Made by a program: the position numbers and the translations under genes
Notes under the pieces: generated by a model
Databases searched by the model: none
What the model saw: only the letters and a program-made list of their open reading frames with translations
What the model was told of the DNA's origin: nothing
Origin: Plenodomus lindquistii
Lineage: Eukaryota > Ascomycota > Dothideomycetes > Pleosporales > Leptosphaeriaceae
Assembly: GCA_025504975.1 (NCBI GenBank)
Contig: JANUWI010000012.1
Location: forward strand, 744,001-808,000
Length of the DNA stretch: 64,000 nt
Direction of reading: 5' to 3'
Shown: positions 53,686 through 64,000 of the stretch, piece after piece
How the letters are laid out: every line of letters starts with the position of its first letter
Position numbering within the stretch: position 1 is the stretch's first letter

Positions 53686-55753
53686 CTATTCCTCTGCCTC
53701 GGTGTTCCATATCTCCACCTCTCGATTCTCGAGCTCCTTCATCTTTTCTTGGTCAAATATCGTTGATGTGGGCAGACCAGTCTTGCCAAAGTTGACAACT
53801 GGGCCAATCGTGTCCATCCATTGCTGTCTTCTTTCCATAAGAGTTCGAATGGGTTCGCCCACGCCAGGCCTCGTAATCCCAGCATTGGCAACAGCGTGCG
53901 ATCCGCCTCCTGCGCCACCCGGCCGCTTGTTTTGCTTCTTTCCCTTGCCAATGTTGCGGTTGCGCTTGAGATAGGCGGCGTTCAACTGATTGTCAAGGTC
54001 ATCGGCAATGGTGTTGTACTCCTGTTGTGCGATTCTCTCTTCGGTGAGCTCAAGCAGACGCTGTTTCCGAGCTCCGTTCTTGATGGACTGCTTGCGCAAT
54101 TCTTCCTGTAGGAAGCGTAGGCGCTGTGCTACCTCGTCATCAAAATGCGAGTCGTATGATTGTGTATCAGCATCGGCTTCGCTAATGAGGCCATAGTGCT
54201 TTAGTTCCATCATCACACGGTCCTCGAGACCAGCATAGTCAGCACGTCCGCTGGGTGGCACTATCCTGAAGCCTGGCTGATTGAAGTCGGGCAGCTGTGT
54301 GGCGGCCGGTAACGAGTTGAGATTGTTGGCATCAGCGGGTGCCCCGGCGCCCTCGTCAATGTCCATAGCATCGCCGTTGGTCCCGTTGGCATCATTGGCA
54401 GCGCTCTGATTGCCACGCCCTTCCGGCCGCAGTGCCGCGACGAGCCGTGACAATAGTGGTCCAGCAGAGACTTGGTCTGTGTCCAGCATATCGTCCGTAA
54501 GATCTTCGGCTGCACCTCGAGGCACATTGGGCGCAGGCCGTTGATCATGTGAGTCAACAATCATACCTCCATCCTCCTCTGCCCATATGTCTTTGTAGTG
54601 CCGCTGGCCCCTCCTAGGGAGCACAAACGGTGCGATTCTGTCACCTCGCTCTTTGAGAAATGCAACGTCTTCCTCAGTCAATGGTCGTATATATGGCTCC
54701 ACGTAGTTTGCAAACACCGTGGCATTGACCTGTGTGGCAGGCTTTGCGTTGGAAAAGTCCTTGTCAGGAGGCAGGCCTGCGATCTTATCCCGCAGATCCC
54801 CTTTAGGAAACTCTGCAACACAGTATATTTCCTTCTTTTCCTCATCGGTCATGTTTGGTGTGACTTCGCGTATGTGGTAGATGGTGGGATCGTCGAATTT
54901 GCATGGGTCGGGCCCGAAAGTCTGATATTGGGGGACGGCGGGCGCGGGCGCAGGTTGATGTGAGATGTCTGAGCCGCTGGGAGAAGGTGCATCTGCGGCT
55001 GCTACACCGCTGGCTGAAGGTGGAGCTTGCGAGATTGGAGAAGACATGGCGGATGAATTGTCTGGGGGGTGAAGTGAGCGGCTTGCACAACGGCTGTGGT
55101 TCCATCCCAAGTGGGTTGCAGTGGATGTGATGTACGATTCAAGTAAAGAGATGGTGTGTATTGGGGCTGCAACCCTGATACACTGTCTATTGACACAACA
55201 AAGACGTATGAAAAGAAAATGTGAAATGTTGGCTGCCGGGTGGAGACGTACCTTTGTGGTCACCGCCATCTTGCCTGGCGACACCGTGGGCGCCAATCGT
55301 GGGTGGATGCTTGCTGTCCTCGTCGTGTTTTTTGCTCAGCTTCTTGAGCTTGTGTTTGCGCTCGCGGTCGTCTGGCTCCTTGTCCTTTTCTCTCTCGCGA
55401 GGCGCGCGGTTCTTCCTGATGCTCTGCAGCTCCCTGAGCGCGCCTTCAGATTGCGTGCACCGTGCCTCGACATGCTTGAGGATTTTGGTCTCGATTTGGT
55501 CGCGCAGATTGACCAACTTGGAGCCAGACGGAATGTGCGAAGGGCTTCCGGCACTCTCGAGGATTTCCTCGACCGTGGACTCGCACTTCTTAAGGTAGGA
55601 GCTCAGCGGCTTGGTGAAGTAGGTCGACGACATGGAGGGCTCGACCGAGGTGCGCACGGGGGGCAGCGGTGTGGTGTTGCGGCTGCGTGGCGGGCCGGCG
55701 GCCTTTGAGCCTCCTGGCTTGGCCTTGCCCTTGCTGCTGACGGCGGGGGGCAT
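53686..55753 (-). CDS. NGG1: SAGA histone-acetyltransferase subunit 3 (Ada3/Ngg1)
   Basis: Adaptor subunit of the SAGA/ADA complexes that couples Gcn5 and Ada2. Model: complement(join(53686..55061, 55252..55753)), 625 aa. The N-terminal exon carries SSYLKKCESTVEEILESAG, LVNLRDQIETKILKHVEARC and a Lys/Arg-rich linker. The second exon contains YQTFGPDPCKFDDPTIYHIR, YVEPYIRPLTEEDVAFLKER and RRGQRHYKDIWAEEDG, then the Ada3 C-terminal domain with FRIVPPSGRADYAGLEDRVM, EVAQRLRFLQEELRKQSIKN and coiled-coil segments. The joint GDHK|DNSSAM keeps phase across a 190-bp intron, the longest in the window, so an extra small exon is not excluded. The gene is divergent from the PA-TM-RING ligase. Confidence 0.88.
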
Positions 55754-56521
55754 GGTGAAGAGGACGACTCGGCCAGATGCTGGGGTAAGGCTGCGACGTG
55801 TGGGGGGGCGGCGGTCGCGTTCACAGGGGATGCGGGGGGGGGGGGAGGGGGCAGCGGTCCGCCTGCACTAGGCCTGCATCGAACTGGCTACCGTGGCCGC
55901 TGGTGCGCGCGTGTGTGGTGGGCGAGCAAGGCCGTCGTCGTCGTCAATGTCGTCAATGTCGTCAATGTCGTCAGCGTCGTCTGGTGCATGATGGTGGTGC
56001 GCGTCGCTTCCCCGTTCGCCAAGCAGCATCGCGCATCGCAAGCTGTGACAATGTGCAACACACTACCGTAGGCTAACAGGCACATGGAGAACCGCAGCCA
56101 CGGCAGAAGCCCATACTCTATCGCGTGCTGAGACAGGCCCGCCACGGCTGCAGCAGATGCCGATGCGAAATCCATGATTGCGCAATCACATGTTCGCGCA
56201 CAAAACAAGCTTCAGCTAACTCGCAGCGCTCGGCGCCCTCCAAGTCCCAGTGGTCCACTGCCGGCAGCTTCGGGTCCCTCTCCCCAGTCTTTTCCCAGTC
56301 TCCCCCAGTCGCCTTCTTGCCCCCCCGCCAGCCTCTAATCCAAGCCACCAGCTTTGCTTTGCCAACCGCCCTTGCCTCCTGCTTCGTCTCTCTGACTTTG
56401 CATTGACTCTCCTCGCATCGTGCGCTTACCTCCCCGATCCAGCATGTGCAGCAGTCGGTCTTGGTCCTCCCTCGTGCTCGTGTAACCCCCCGACATCGTC
56501 CCCAAGTCGCCTCGACCAACC
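55754..56521. promoter_or_regulatory. Divergent intergenic region (Ada3 / PA-TM-RING)
   Basis: These 768 bp separate the two start codons. They include a G-run at about 55836-55850 and a four-copy 9-bp tandem repeat (55941-55976). Pyrimidine-rich sequence at 56250-56420 precedes the RING gene and could be its promoter and 5' UTR. Confidence 0.45.
55941..55976 (+). repeat. 9-bp minisatellite TCGTCAATG x4
   Basis: Three perfect TCGTCAATG units are followed by TCGTCAGCG, flanked by further TCG/GTC triplets, in the Ada3-RING intergenic region. Confidence 0.85.
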
Positions 56522-58283
56522 ATGAGTACGTCACCTGCAGCCGCGAGTGCTCCACGCGCTGACATGTAACCACACAGCTGCCCAGCGCATCGGCATCTTC
56601 ACCATCGCCTTCCCTGACCCCTACGCCATCGACTATGAAAACAACAAGTTCGACACGCTCAACGACACGCTTGGATTCTCGTACCGCATACCGGGCAACA
56701 TCCAGACCCTGTCCACCAAGGGCGTCGATGCCGGCTCCGATCCATACGGCATCCTCTATGTTCCCGACTTGCGCACCGACAGCTGCAAGGAACAGGAGCG
56801 ACAACATGTGCCCGCCAACGCCACTCGATTGTCAGATTTGCCCGCCGGCAAGAACTACGCTCTCATAGCCGTGGCGCCCTGGTACAGCGCGCAATGTACC
56901 ATCGAGTACTTCACGGCAGCCCGAGAGACGACGACCAAAGCCTTCTTCACGTACCAGCCAGGAACCACAAACGCGCAACCACCAGTGCTCAACGATGCGT
57001 CGTGGAATCTCCAAGATGGCGGTAGCTGGCAGACAGCCAACACCTTCCCCACATACGCCATTTCCTCCACCACGGGGAACAACGTCATGAACCAACTGGA
57101 GCAGTACTCGGGCAACCTCAGCACCGTACCCAACGGCGACTATCTCTCGCAAATCTACCGTCCCTCCGAATACGTGCGACTATGGGCATCTGTCAATACA
57201 AACACGGGCTCACAGCTTCCAAGTCTATGGGTGTTTCTCGTCATTGTCCTCGCCATCCTGATTCTTGCTGTCTGTGTCACCTCCTTGTCGATGCACATTA
57301 TACAACGCAGGCGCCGCAACAACCTGCGAGAACGTGTCATTGCAGGAGAGGTTGATCTCGAACAGTTGGGCGTCAAGCGACTGACTGTCTCGCAGTCGCT
57401 ACTCGACAAGTTTCCCGTCTACACATACACAGGTGCACCAACAGTGGCGCCGGACGACCTTGAGAAATCGCCCCAACCGTCGTCAGAACAGGCGCCAAAT
57501 GGGCATCCTCCCATGGTCCCTACTGGACCCGGTCACAAACTATCAACCTTCCGTCATTCCTCTGCACCCACCGCAACCTCAACCGCAACCGCAACATCGG
57601 CTGCCTCGTGGTCGCAGCCTACCTGTCCAATCTGTCTCGACGACTTCGAAGCTGGAGAGACGCAAGTACGCGAGCTCCCTTGTCGACACATCTTTCACCC
57701 TGACTGTATCGACACCTTCCTTCTCAGCAACTCCTCGTTATGTCCCATGTGCAAACAAAGTGCATTGCCCAAGGGCGACTGTCCTGTAAAGATAACAAAT
57801 GGCATGGTGCGCCGTGAACGCCATATCAGTCAGGTGCGAGCACGCGCAGCGCACGGCCAAGCAAATGCAGTCGGCCCATCCTATGACCAGGTCAATGCTT
57901 CAGGAGGTAGCGGCCCACAGACAGGTGCATCTCCATCTCTTGGAAGCCGAATAGGAGGGGCCATCGCAGGTCGGCGGATTTTCAGCGCTCCGGAGCGCAC
58001 TACAAGACCCCCTGATATCGAGATGGCCCAAACAGCAGATCCTGTCGTCACCGGCGCACCACCCATACCACCTCAAGCAAATAATCCATTATCCACGCCT
58101 GCCGCGCAACCAGTAATTCAGGACTGCACACCTGCTCACAACCGTAGAGAGTGGGCACGCCAAAGAGCGTTGGCCATGCTAGGCAACCGTCATGCTGCAG
58201 TTGCGACTGGCGATGAGGAAGAGGAGGATACTAGCCCACGTTGGCGACGGGCGCTACGTAAGGTCTTTCCAGGTTTCCGCTGA
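56522..58283 (+). CDS. PA-TM-RING type E3 ubiquitin ligase
   Basis: Membrane-anchored RING-H2 ubiquitin ligase of the endolysosomal PA-TM-RING class. Model: join(56522..56525, 56578..58283), 569 aa, in which the first exon contributes only ATG plus one base before a GTACGT donor. The luminal part (about 1-210) begins TAQRIGIFTIAFPDPY and is protease-associated-like. One membrane span lies near 216-240 (LWVFLVIVLAILILAVCV), then a basic stop-transfer. The RING-H2 (about 351-395) is CPICLDDFEAGE, LPCRHIFHPDCID and CPMCKQS, with all eight ligands present. A disordered Pro/Ser tail ends in a basic segment. This start gives no signal peptide, which is odd for this class; an undetected upstream exon could supply one. 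Confidence 0.82.
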
Positions 58284-59175
58284 GTCTCTTTTGTTTATAC
58301 ACCCGTGATACCGATACGAAAGCAAGCGACATAGCATTTACAGGCGTTTTACTATATCAACTTTTTGTCTATTTGTGGTGTGTAGTAGTTCCAGCTTACC
58401 GAAATCGGTATTTTCTGTACATTGCCAGCACTGTTTACGTGGCTTGACATAGGGTTAGAGCTTCGACCGTTTCTTAAATTTTGGCATCGCATACTCATCA
58501 CATTGCTTATTGCAAATCAATTGAGAGAGGACTTTGGGTAGATTCCTGCTATACAAACTTTTCAAGTCTCAAGGTTTAATTCCCAACGAAGATGACCAAT
58601 GTCAGTCCAGCTCCATTGTTTTCCAAGAGAAAATTCCCATTTTCTGCAGCTACAAGACCACAATCTTGTGTTCCTTCCTCCTGCACTAAAGCCCTCTCAT
58701 CAACAACACTATCAGCAGCGCTACTCAACAAGGGCCCAAGACCGCATCGAAATAACCCATAAATGAAGAACACGAGCCTCAGAAGCGACCTGCTTAACAC
58801 CCGCGTGGCCATTTCGCCTCAGTAAGGTTAATGATCCCACCGTCTCGCTAAACCACTGTCTTTTTCTCCAGGGACTCCCCATGTCAAAGCCGCCACCCAC
58901 AATCAACCGCAGCCGTTAGATTCGCGACCTCGACCCGGGTCTTCCAATCTAATATATAGTAAACAAGACTCGCCTCTCCCCACGCCCCCTTCCAACATTC
59001 GCTCCCAAAACATTCTTCCCCACGCTACCGTTGGGTTTTCGTCTTCCCAGTAGCATGAATTTGGCAATGTCGCTGTTGGCCAATTCAGTGCCTTTTACCT
59101 AGCGATTCCCCAAGGACGCGGAGGTTACTCATGACATGAGGTTTGTGCATAACGGCTATGTTTGCGTCTCGGCTG

Positions 59176-59200
59176 CGTGCGTGCGTGCGTGCGTGCGTCC
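59176..59200 (+). repeat. (GCGT)n microsatellite
   Basis: About six tandem GCGT/GTGC units in intergenic DNA. Confidence 0.75.
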
Positions 59201-59536
59201 CGTGTTCATGAGCTGCAGCACTATACGCGGGTAGAAGGCTGAGTGTATGAAGGGTGGCGGCTAGACCAGGTGTGCAGATATCTCCGGGTGGAGTGGTGCA
59301 GAGTGACGAGGACCAGGTTTCGAGGTGGTAGCGAGGTTGGTTATCTTTTTTGCCGTTTTGCACGTTGGCGTTTGTGCCAGTGAGGGTGTGGGTCGTACCA
59401 TATGCAAGCCGTGGCACCGGGTCATTTGGAGTTTTGGGAGTCTAGAAGCTATGGTGCTGGAGAGATTGGGGTGGTGGTTGGGGTCTAGATCTGAGGGGGG
59501 CGTATACTGTGTGCCGTATGGTATGGTATGGTGTGG

Positions 59537-59544
59537 TATATAAG
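59537..59544 (+). promoter_or_regulatory. Putative TATA box of DUF4360 gene
   Basis: TATATAAG lies 161 bp upstream of the DUF4360 ATG, following a G-rich stretch and a short GTATG repeat. Confidence 0.45.
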
Positions 59545-59704
59545 AGGGCATGCGACTGACTCCGAGGACGAGGGATCTGATACTGTCTACACACCACCTA
59601 TACTTACTTTACAAGAGTCTGTGTCCTGTGTTGCCAAAGTCGTTCAAACACATCGACCTTGTCCATCTCTTGGCCAATTCACTTCACTCCCCCACCTCTT
59701 CAGA

Positions 59705-60405
59705 ATGAAGTACACACTACCCACCCTCGCCCTCCTATCCACTACCCTAGCCGCACCCACCACCATCGCCCCACCGGCCTTCAAAATCACAAAGGTCATC
59801 TCAGGCGGCTCAGGCTGTCCCCAAGACAGTATCGACATTAGCTGGACCGACAGCCGCATCCTCCCCATCTGTACGTCTGACTCCTCTGCTCCCCCTCCCA
59901 CAACCCCGCCTCCCTCCTTCCCTCCCTCCCTCCAACCCATCCCAACTAACACAACCCCAAAACCACAGACTTCACCCCCGCCTTCACCGCCACCACCGGT
60001 CCCAACACCGACATTTCCCAATCCCGCAAATCCTGCCAAATCAACCTCGCCCTCTCCTACACCCCAGGGTACTCCTTCTCCCTCCTTACCGCCTCCTACA
60101 CCGGCTACGCCGCACTCGACGCCTCCATCACCGGCGTCGTAAAATCCACCTACTATTTCAGCGGCGAGACAGAGCAAGTCTCCACGTCATTGAGTATCCC
60201 GGGGCCGTTCAAAGGCAGGTATGAAAAGAGTGATCAGGTGGGGGTGGAAGTGTGGTCAAAGTGTGGGAAGGGGGAGGTCGGGTTGAATGTTGTTTCTGAG
60301 GTTGTGGTTGGGCCGTTTGGGGGGGTGGGGAGTGGGGTTTTGGGGCAGAGTAGGGAGAGTGTGAGGGTTAGTGAGGTTTTGGGAGTGGTGTGGAGGAAGT
60401 GTTAG
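59705..60405 (+). CDS. Small secreted DUF4360 protein
   Basis: Small secreted protein of unknown function, DUF4360 family, found in fungi and actinobacteria. Model: join(59705..59870, 59969..60405), 200 aa. Residues 1-17 (MKYTLPTLALLSTTLAA) are a signal peptide. Family landmarks are ISGGSGCPQDSIDISW, YFTPAFTATTG, SQSRKSCQINLALSYTPGYS, STYYFSGE and VGVEVWSKCGKGEVGLNVV, with four cysteines likely paired. The 98-bp intron (GTACGT...CACAG) restores LPI|YFTPAF. The coding strand is extremely C-rich before about 60150 and G-rich after. Expression in host infection or cell-wall attachment is possible but not shown. Confidence 0.87.
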
Positions 60406-62174
60406 AGGGGGAGGTAAATTTTTTTTCTTAGGTATGTTTAAGGATGTTTGTGGAAGATTTGATGTTGCGCTTAGGAAAGGGAGGGGGGGATGTGTTTGGT
60501 TTTTGTGGAAAATACTTTTGGCGTTTATAGTTTGCTTTTGGAGAAAGGGTGTGAGGTTGTGGCGAAGGGAGGGGGCTGGTGAAGATGTGAAAAGGATGGT
60601 GGCGTCTTTGGGTATTGCGCGAAAAGGTAGTGAGCAGATGTGACTATTTGGAGTGCGAGTTGTTGGTTGAAGATACAAACTGTCAATTCTAGACTTCTCT
60701 TTTATTGTACCTGATGGCATATGTTCAATCCTGAAATATGACGGTCGCTGCTCATCTTCATCTTTACGGCTGTGTCTTGTAAAATTACACGTGCACGGCG
60801 TAGAATCTGCTGATATGTAAACATCATAGAACCAAAGAATCGGTCAAGTCGGCGCTTGTGGGAGACAGACGCATCGGAGTAGGTACTTGGGCAAGTTTGG
60901 CGATTAGCACCCTGAACATTTAGCAAGACTGGGAAGATGATTCTTCAAACTTTGGACATTCAGCAAGACTGAGAAGATGGTCCGTGAAGCTTCAACAGGT
61001 ATCTAATCCGATGCGTCTACGCCGTGTAGGATTGTGACGACAGGGAGCTGCGACATTCTCAGGTCCACTTGTGACCACCCCTGCACTGGTTTGCCTCCGG
61101 ATGCGCGGCAGCAAATTTCAACATTCAGTGTATGAGATTGTGATGCGACCTGAAGCGGCTGCTTGGTCAGCCACATGCAGAGCGGAAGTACATAGTAGAT
61201 GCAGGTGCCAAGCGTGCAAGCCAAGGTCCGTAGCTACTGGTAGCTCGTCGATTGTATCTGCTACGTCCTCACTAACACCCCTCACTGCAGGTAGCCGGCT
61301 CGAGTTTATTCCTCTCACCTCCCTCCTCCACCTCCTTACGTCCAACTTATAGGATGTAGCAGGATGTTTTGTATAACCACCACAGGATGAAGCGGACAGT
61401 TTTTTTTTTGTTCAAACGTGCAGCCCGCCTGGATCTACCCGCCTCGTGTGCGGGGCCTGCGGTTGCGGAGAACTACTCTAGATCCGGCCACTGTTTAGAC
61501 TAGTCCAAGCCTCCAAGGTCGATTCGTCCGCCGCTACTCAGAGTCCATTCCTGAAGATTTACGAGTCGTCGTATCTCGAGATTTGCTTCCTGCTGCAAAA
61601 TTGGAGCATATCCACCTGACGCCACCACCATCACCAGGTTGTGATTCCGCCGAGATAGTGCCGGCGGAAACGAAGTCGCGCATGTTTGTGTTGGACGATC
61701 GGTGTAGGACAGGACTCGAACTCTTTTATCAGTCACACTTCCATCACAGGGCCATCCATGCCAGCATCCGCAATGCCTCACAATGGCTGTGCGGTCCGGA
61801 TGACAAATCTGGCTTGACGACATCAGCCGGGTCGCAGAAGCGGCAACCCGCCGCCTGCGCAGTCGCGGTCCTGCCAATGAAGGGGGCTGGGACGGGTTGC
61901 GAGACAACTAGCTTGCTACTCGTGCCCCGCGATTCTTATAGAGGTGGGGTAAAGAGTATCAGCCAAGTCTCGTAGCCAGACCCTAACCTGTCGCTTTCAG
62001 GCTGGCGCTTGTACCGAGGATAATGGACGAAGGATCAATCTGCGTGACGCAGGCTGTTAGATAGCAGGTGGCAAGATATACGTTACCCGAGACGCCTTTA
62101 AGAGACGCTGTCGCCCACGTGGTGGTAGTCATAGTAGCATCTTCACATTTCTTTCAAACTTTATACCCACAAAT
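60406..62174. other. Intergenic region with a 40-bp duplicated unit
   Basis: These 1.77 kb separate the DUF4360 and aldehyde dehydrogenase genes, both plus. They contain an imperfect two-copy 40-bp tandem repeat (60914-60993) and a T-run near 61401. Open frames up to about 135 codons (61500-61907, minus) were examined and show no domain. Confidence 0.5.
60914..60993 (+). repeat. Imperfect 40-bp tandem duplication
   Basis: Two adjacent units share the core CATTYAGCAAGACTGRGAAGA and end with CTT; about 30 of 40 positions agree by eye. There is no coding function. Confidence 0.7.
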
Positions 62175-63711
62175 ATGTCTCCGGGAAAGGTGTCTACTCT
62201 CGATTTCGAGAAGTTCTACAACATTGTCGACGGCAAGCAGCGGGGTTCAGATCAGGTTCACAGGGGCATCAACCCCGCGACTGGCAAGGAGCTCTGGGAC
62301 GTGCCCGTTGCTAGCGAGAAGGACCTAGACGATGCTGTTGCAGCGGCGAAGAAGGCTTTCCCTGCATGGCGCGATGAGGGCATTGAGAAGCGAAAAGAGG
62401 CGCTGGGAAAGCTGATTGAGCTTTACAACCAGCACGCTGACGAATTCACAAACTTGCTGTGCGCCGAGTCAGGCAAGCCTGTATGCCCATCCCGTGTACA
62501 CGACTAAGGAATATGCTTACACCTTGCAGAGGAAGTTTGCTTCTGTGGAAGTCGGCGCTGTCGCTGGTTTCATAGGCTTCCACCTCTCACTTGAAATCCC
62601 CAGTGAGAAATTTGAGGACGACGAGAAGACGTTATACACAGAGTATACACCTCTTGGTGTCTGCGGAGGTTAGTCAGATCACATGTCGAGCAATCATGGT
62701 ATTAACTCTGGTCCAGCCATTTGCCCATGGAACTTTCCTCTCATCCTGTCTTGCGGCAAGATTGCACCCGCGCTCTTGACCGGCAACTGTGTCATCGTCA
62801 AGCCATCACCTTTCACCCCTTACACTGCTCTCAAGTTTGCCGAGCTTGCACAAGAGATCTTCCCCCCAGGTGTCCTCCAGGTCGTTGGTGGAAACAATGA
62901 TCTCGGTGCGTCCATGTGCAAGCACCCAGACATTGATAAGATCTCCTTTACTGGTTCAACCGCTACCGGAAAGAAGGTCATGGAGGCTTCGGCAAAGACA
63001 CTGAAGCGCGTCACCCTTGAGCTCGGCGGTAACGATGCTGCCATCATTCTTCCTGATGTAGACATCAAGAAGATTGCCCCCGAGGTCGTCATGGGTGCGT
63101 TTCAGAACAGTGGACAGGTGTGCGTAGCCACCAAGCGTATCTACATCCACGAATCTATCTACAAGGAATTTGTCCAGGAGATGGTCAACGTCACCAAGAC
63201 GTTCAAGGTTGGCAACCCAGATGACGGCGACAACATGCTCGGTCCCGTCCAAAACAAAATGCAATACGATCGTGTCAAGGAGTTCTTCACGGACAGTAAG
63301 GCTCAAGGCTACAAGTTTGCTGCTGGCGAACCCGACGTGCAAGCTTCCAAGGGCTACTTCATTCAGCCCACAATCATAGACAACCCACCAAACGACTCCC
63401 GTATCATCCAGGAGGAACCTTTCGGACCCATCGTCCCCACACAGCCATGGTCCGATCTCGAGGAGGTTATCGCGCGTGCCAACAACACCACTTCTGGTCT
63501 CGGTGCCTGCGTCTGGGGCAAAGACGTCGAGAAGGCTTCAAAGATTGCACGACGATTGGAAGCTGGCTCTGTTTTCGTCAACTCTTTTGAGAAGCCAACA
63601 CCACAAGCGATCTTCGGGGGTCACAAAGAGTCTGGGATTGGCGGCGAGTGGGGCAAGACTGGTCTGTTAGCTTACTGCAACCCTCACGTGATTCACGTCT
63701 ACAAGTCGTAG
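62175..63711 (+). CDS. NAD(P)-dependent aldehyde dehydrogenase
   Basis: Oxidises aldehydes to acids; ALDH superfamily, class resembling succinate-semialdehyde/ALDH44-like sequences. Model: join(62175..62480, 62530..62668, 62717..63711), 479 aa, normal for the family. The cofactor region has CPWNFPLILSCGKIAPALL and VIVKPSPFTP; the nucleotide loop is FTGSTATGKKVM. The general base Glu is in LELGGNDAAII and the catalytic Cys in SGQVCVATKRIYI, both intact. The end EEPFGPIVPTQPW and GSVFVNSFEKPTPQAIFGG are typical. No targeting peptide is obvious, so a cytosolic location is likely. The physiological substrate is not fixed by sequence. Confidence 0.92.
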
Positions 63712-64000
63712 ACTTGAACCGAGGTAAATAAAGAGAATGATTACATGAATTTGCCGAACATATATGATAATGATTATTGATCCAACTTTTAATTAGGCGT
63801 CTCATGACTATCTGTGGCTTGACATGTGCATGGTGTTGCTTACAATGCATCGGCAGTTGTGATCTTGTTGCTAGATAGTCTGTCAACGTCTCGTGCGTAG
63901 TCGACTCGCCACCCTTAGTGTCAAATTGTAATGGCTATGTTGGTCCGTTTACTCGTCCTATCTCCATAACGCCAGGACACGGCATGCGCTAACATTTTCA
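63712..64000. other. 3' flank of aldehyde dehydrogenase
   Basis: Only 289 bp remain to the window edge. A/T-rich sequence follows the stop, consistent with a 3' UTR; no further gene is seen. Confidence 0.5.

Larger units (their letters stand above)
58284..59704. other. Intergenic region with composition switch and TATA box
   Basis: These 1.42 kb separate the RING gene from the DUF4360 gene, both plus. The plus strand is C-rich at 58960-59050 and G-rich at 59220-59530. A (GTGC)n run sits near 59176-59200 and a GTATG run near 59515-59530. A 78-codon minus frame (58576-58812) is not convincing. Confidence 0.5.

Noticed and set aside
55941..55976. CRISPR-like repeat
   Set aside because: Units are 9 bp with no spacers, in a eukaryotic genome.
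58576..58812. 78-codon minus frame beginning MATRVLSRSLLRLVFF
   Set aside because: It has a hydrophobic start, but there is no family recognition and no conserved context; chance is more likely.

Overview
The window is nuclear DNA of a filamentous ascomycete, most likely a plant-associated Dothideomycete (Pleosporales-like). This placement is inferred from short (48-120 bp, mostly 50-60 bp) GT-AG introns, gene density of about one per 2.5 kb, and the families present: secreted AA9, CE1 and GH127 enzymes, Clr2, SRA-YDG, a wax-synthase-like MBOAT and an ArsB-type permease. No rRNA, tRNA, CRISPR array or prokaryotic operon structure was seen. I found 25 credible protein-coding genes, 24 of them complete. 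Exon joins were made by hand from splice signals, reading phase and family continuity; every complete model sums to a multiple of three.

Layout. 1-5.5 kb: 3' end of a Dsk2/ubiquilin gene, an ArsB/NhaD-type permease (-), and a seven-exon fungal membrane protein (+). 5.6-19 kb: a stretch rich in carbohydrate-active enzymes, with a CE1 esterase (-) and an AA9 lytic polysaccharide monooxygenase (+) divergent from one 498-bp promoter, a CAP59/GT69 mannosyltransferase (-), a Ser-rich single-pass membrane protein (-), the silencing factor Clr2 (+), and a secreted GH127 arabinofuranosidase (-). 19-23.4 kb: a 4.6-kb gene-poor interval with a small TA-flanked inverted-repeat element and two sharp strand-composition switches. 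23.4-32.7 kb: acyltransferase-3, a 2OG-Fe(II) oxygenase divergent from FRG1, a wax-synthase-like MBOAT and a zinc alcohol/formaldehyde dehydrogenase. 34.7-47.6 kb: mitochondrial lysyl-tRNA synthetase, an SRA-YDG protein, a PAF-acetylhydrolase-like lipase, a Rab GTPase with a long insertion, and a CCC2-type copper ATPase. 49-64 kb: COP9 subunit 7, an Asn/His-Gln-repeat protein, the SAGA subunit Ada3/Ngg1, a PA-TM-RING ubiquitin ligase, a secreted DUF4360 protein and an aldehyde dehydrogenase.

Functional themes are plant-polymer attack (CE1, AA9, GH127), chromatin control (Clr2, SRA-YDG, Ada3), ubiquitin and COP9 pathways (Dsk2, CSN7, RING) and membrane transport. There is no secondary-metabolite backbone gene.

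The most unusual pattern is compositional. In about nine genes the coding strand changes abruptly from C-rich to G-rich before the stop codon, always in that order relative to transcription. Similar C-to-G boundaries occur at two places in the gene-poor interval and at one near 59 kb, where no protein was found.
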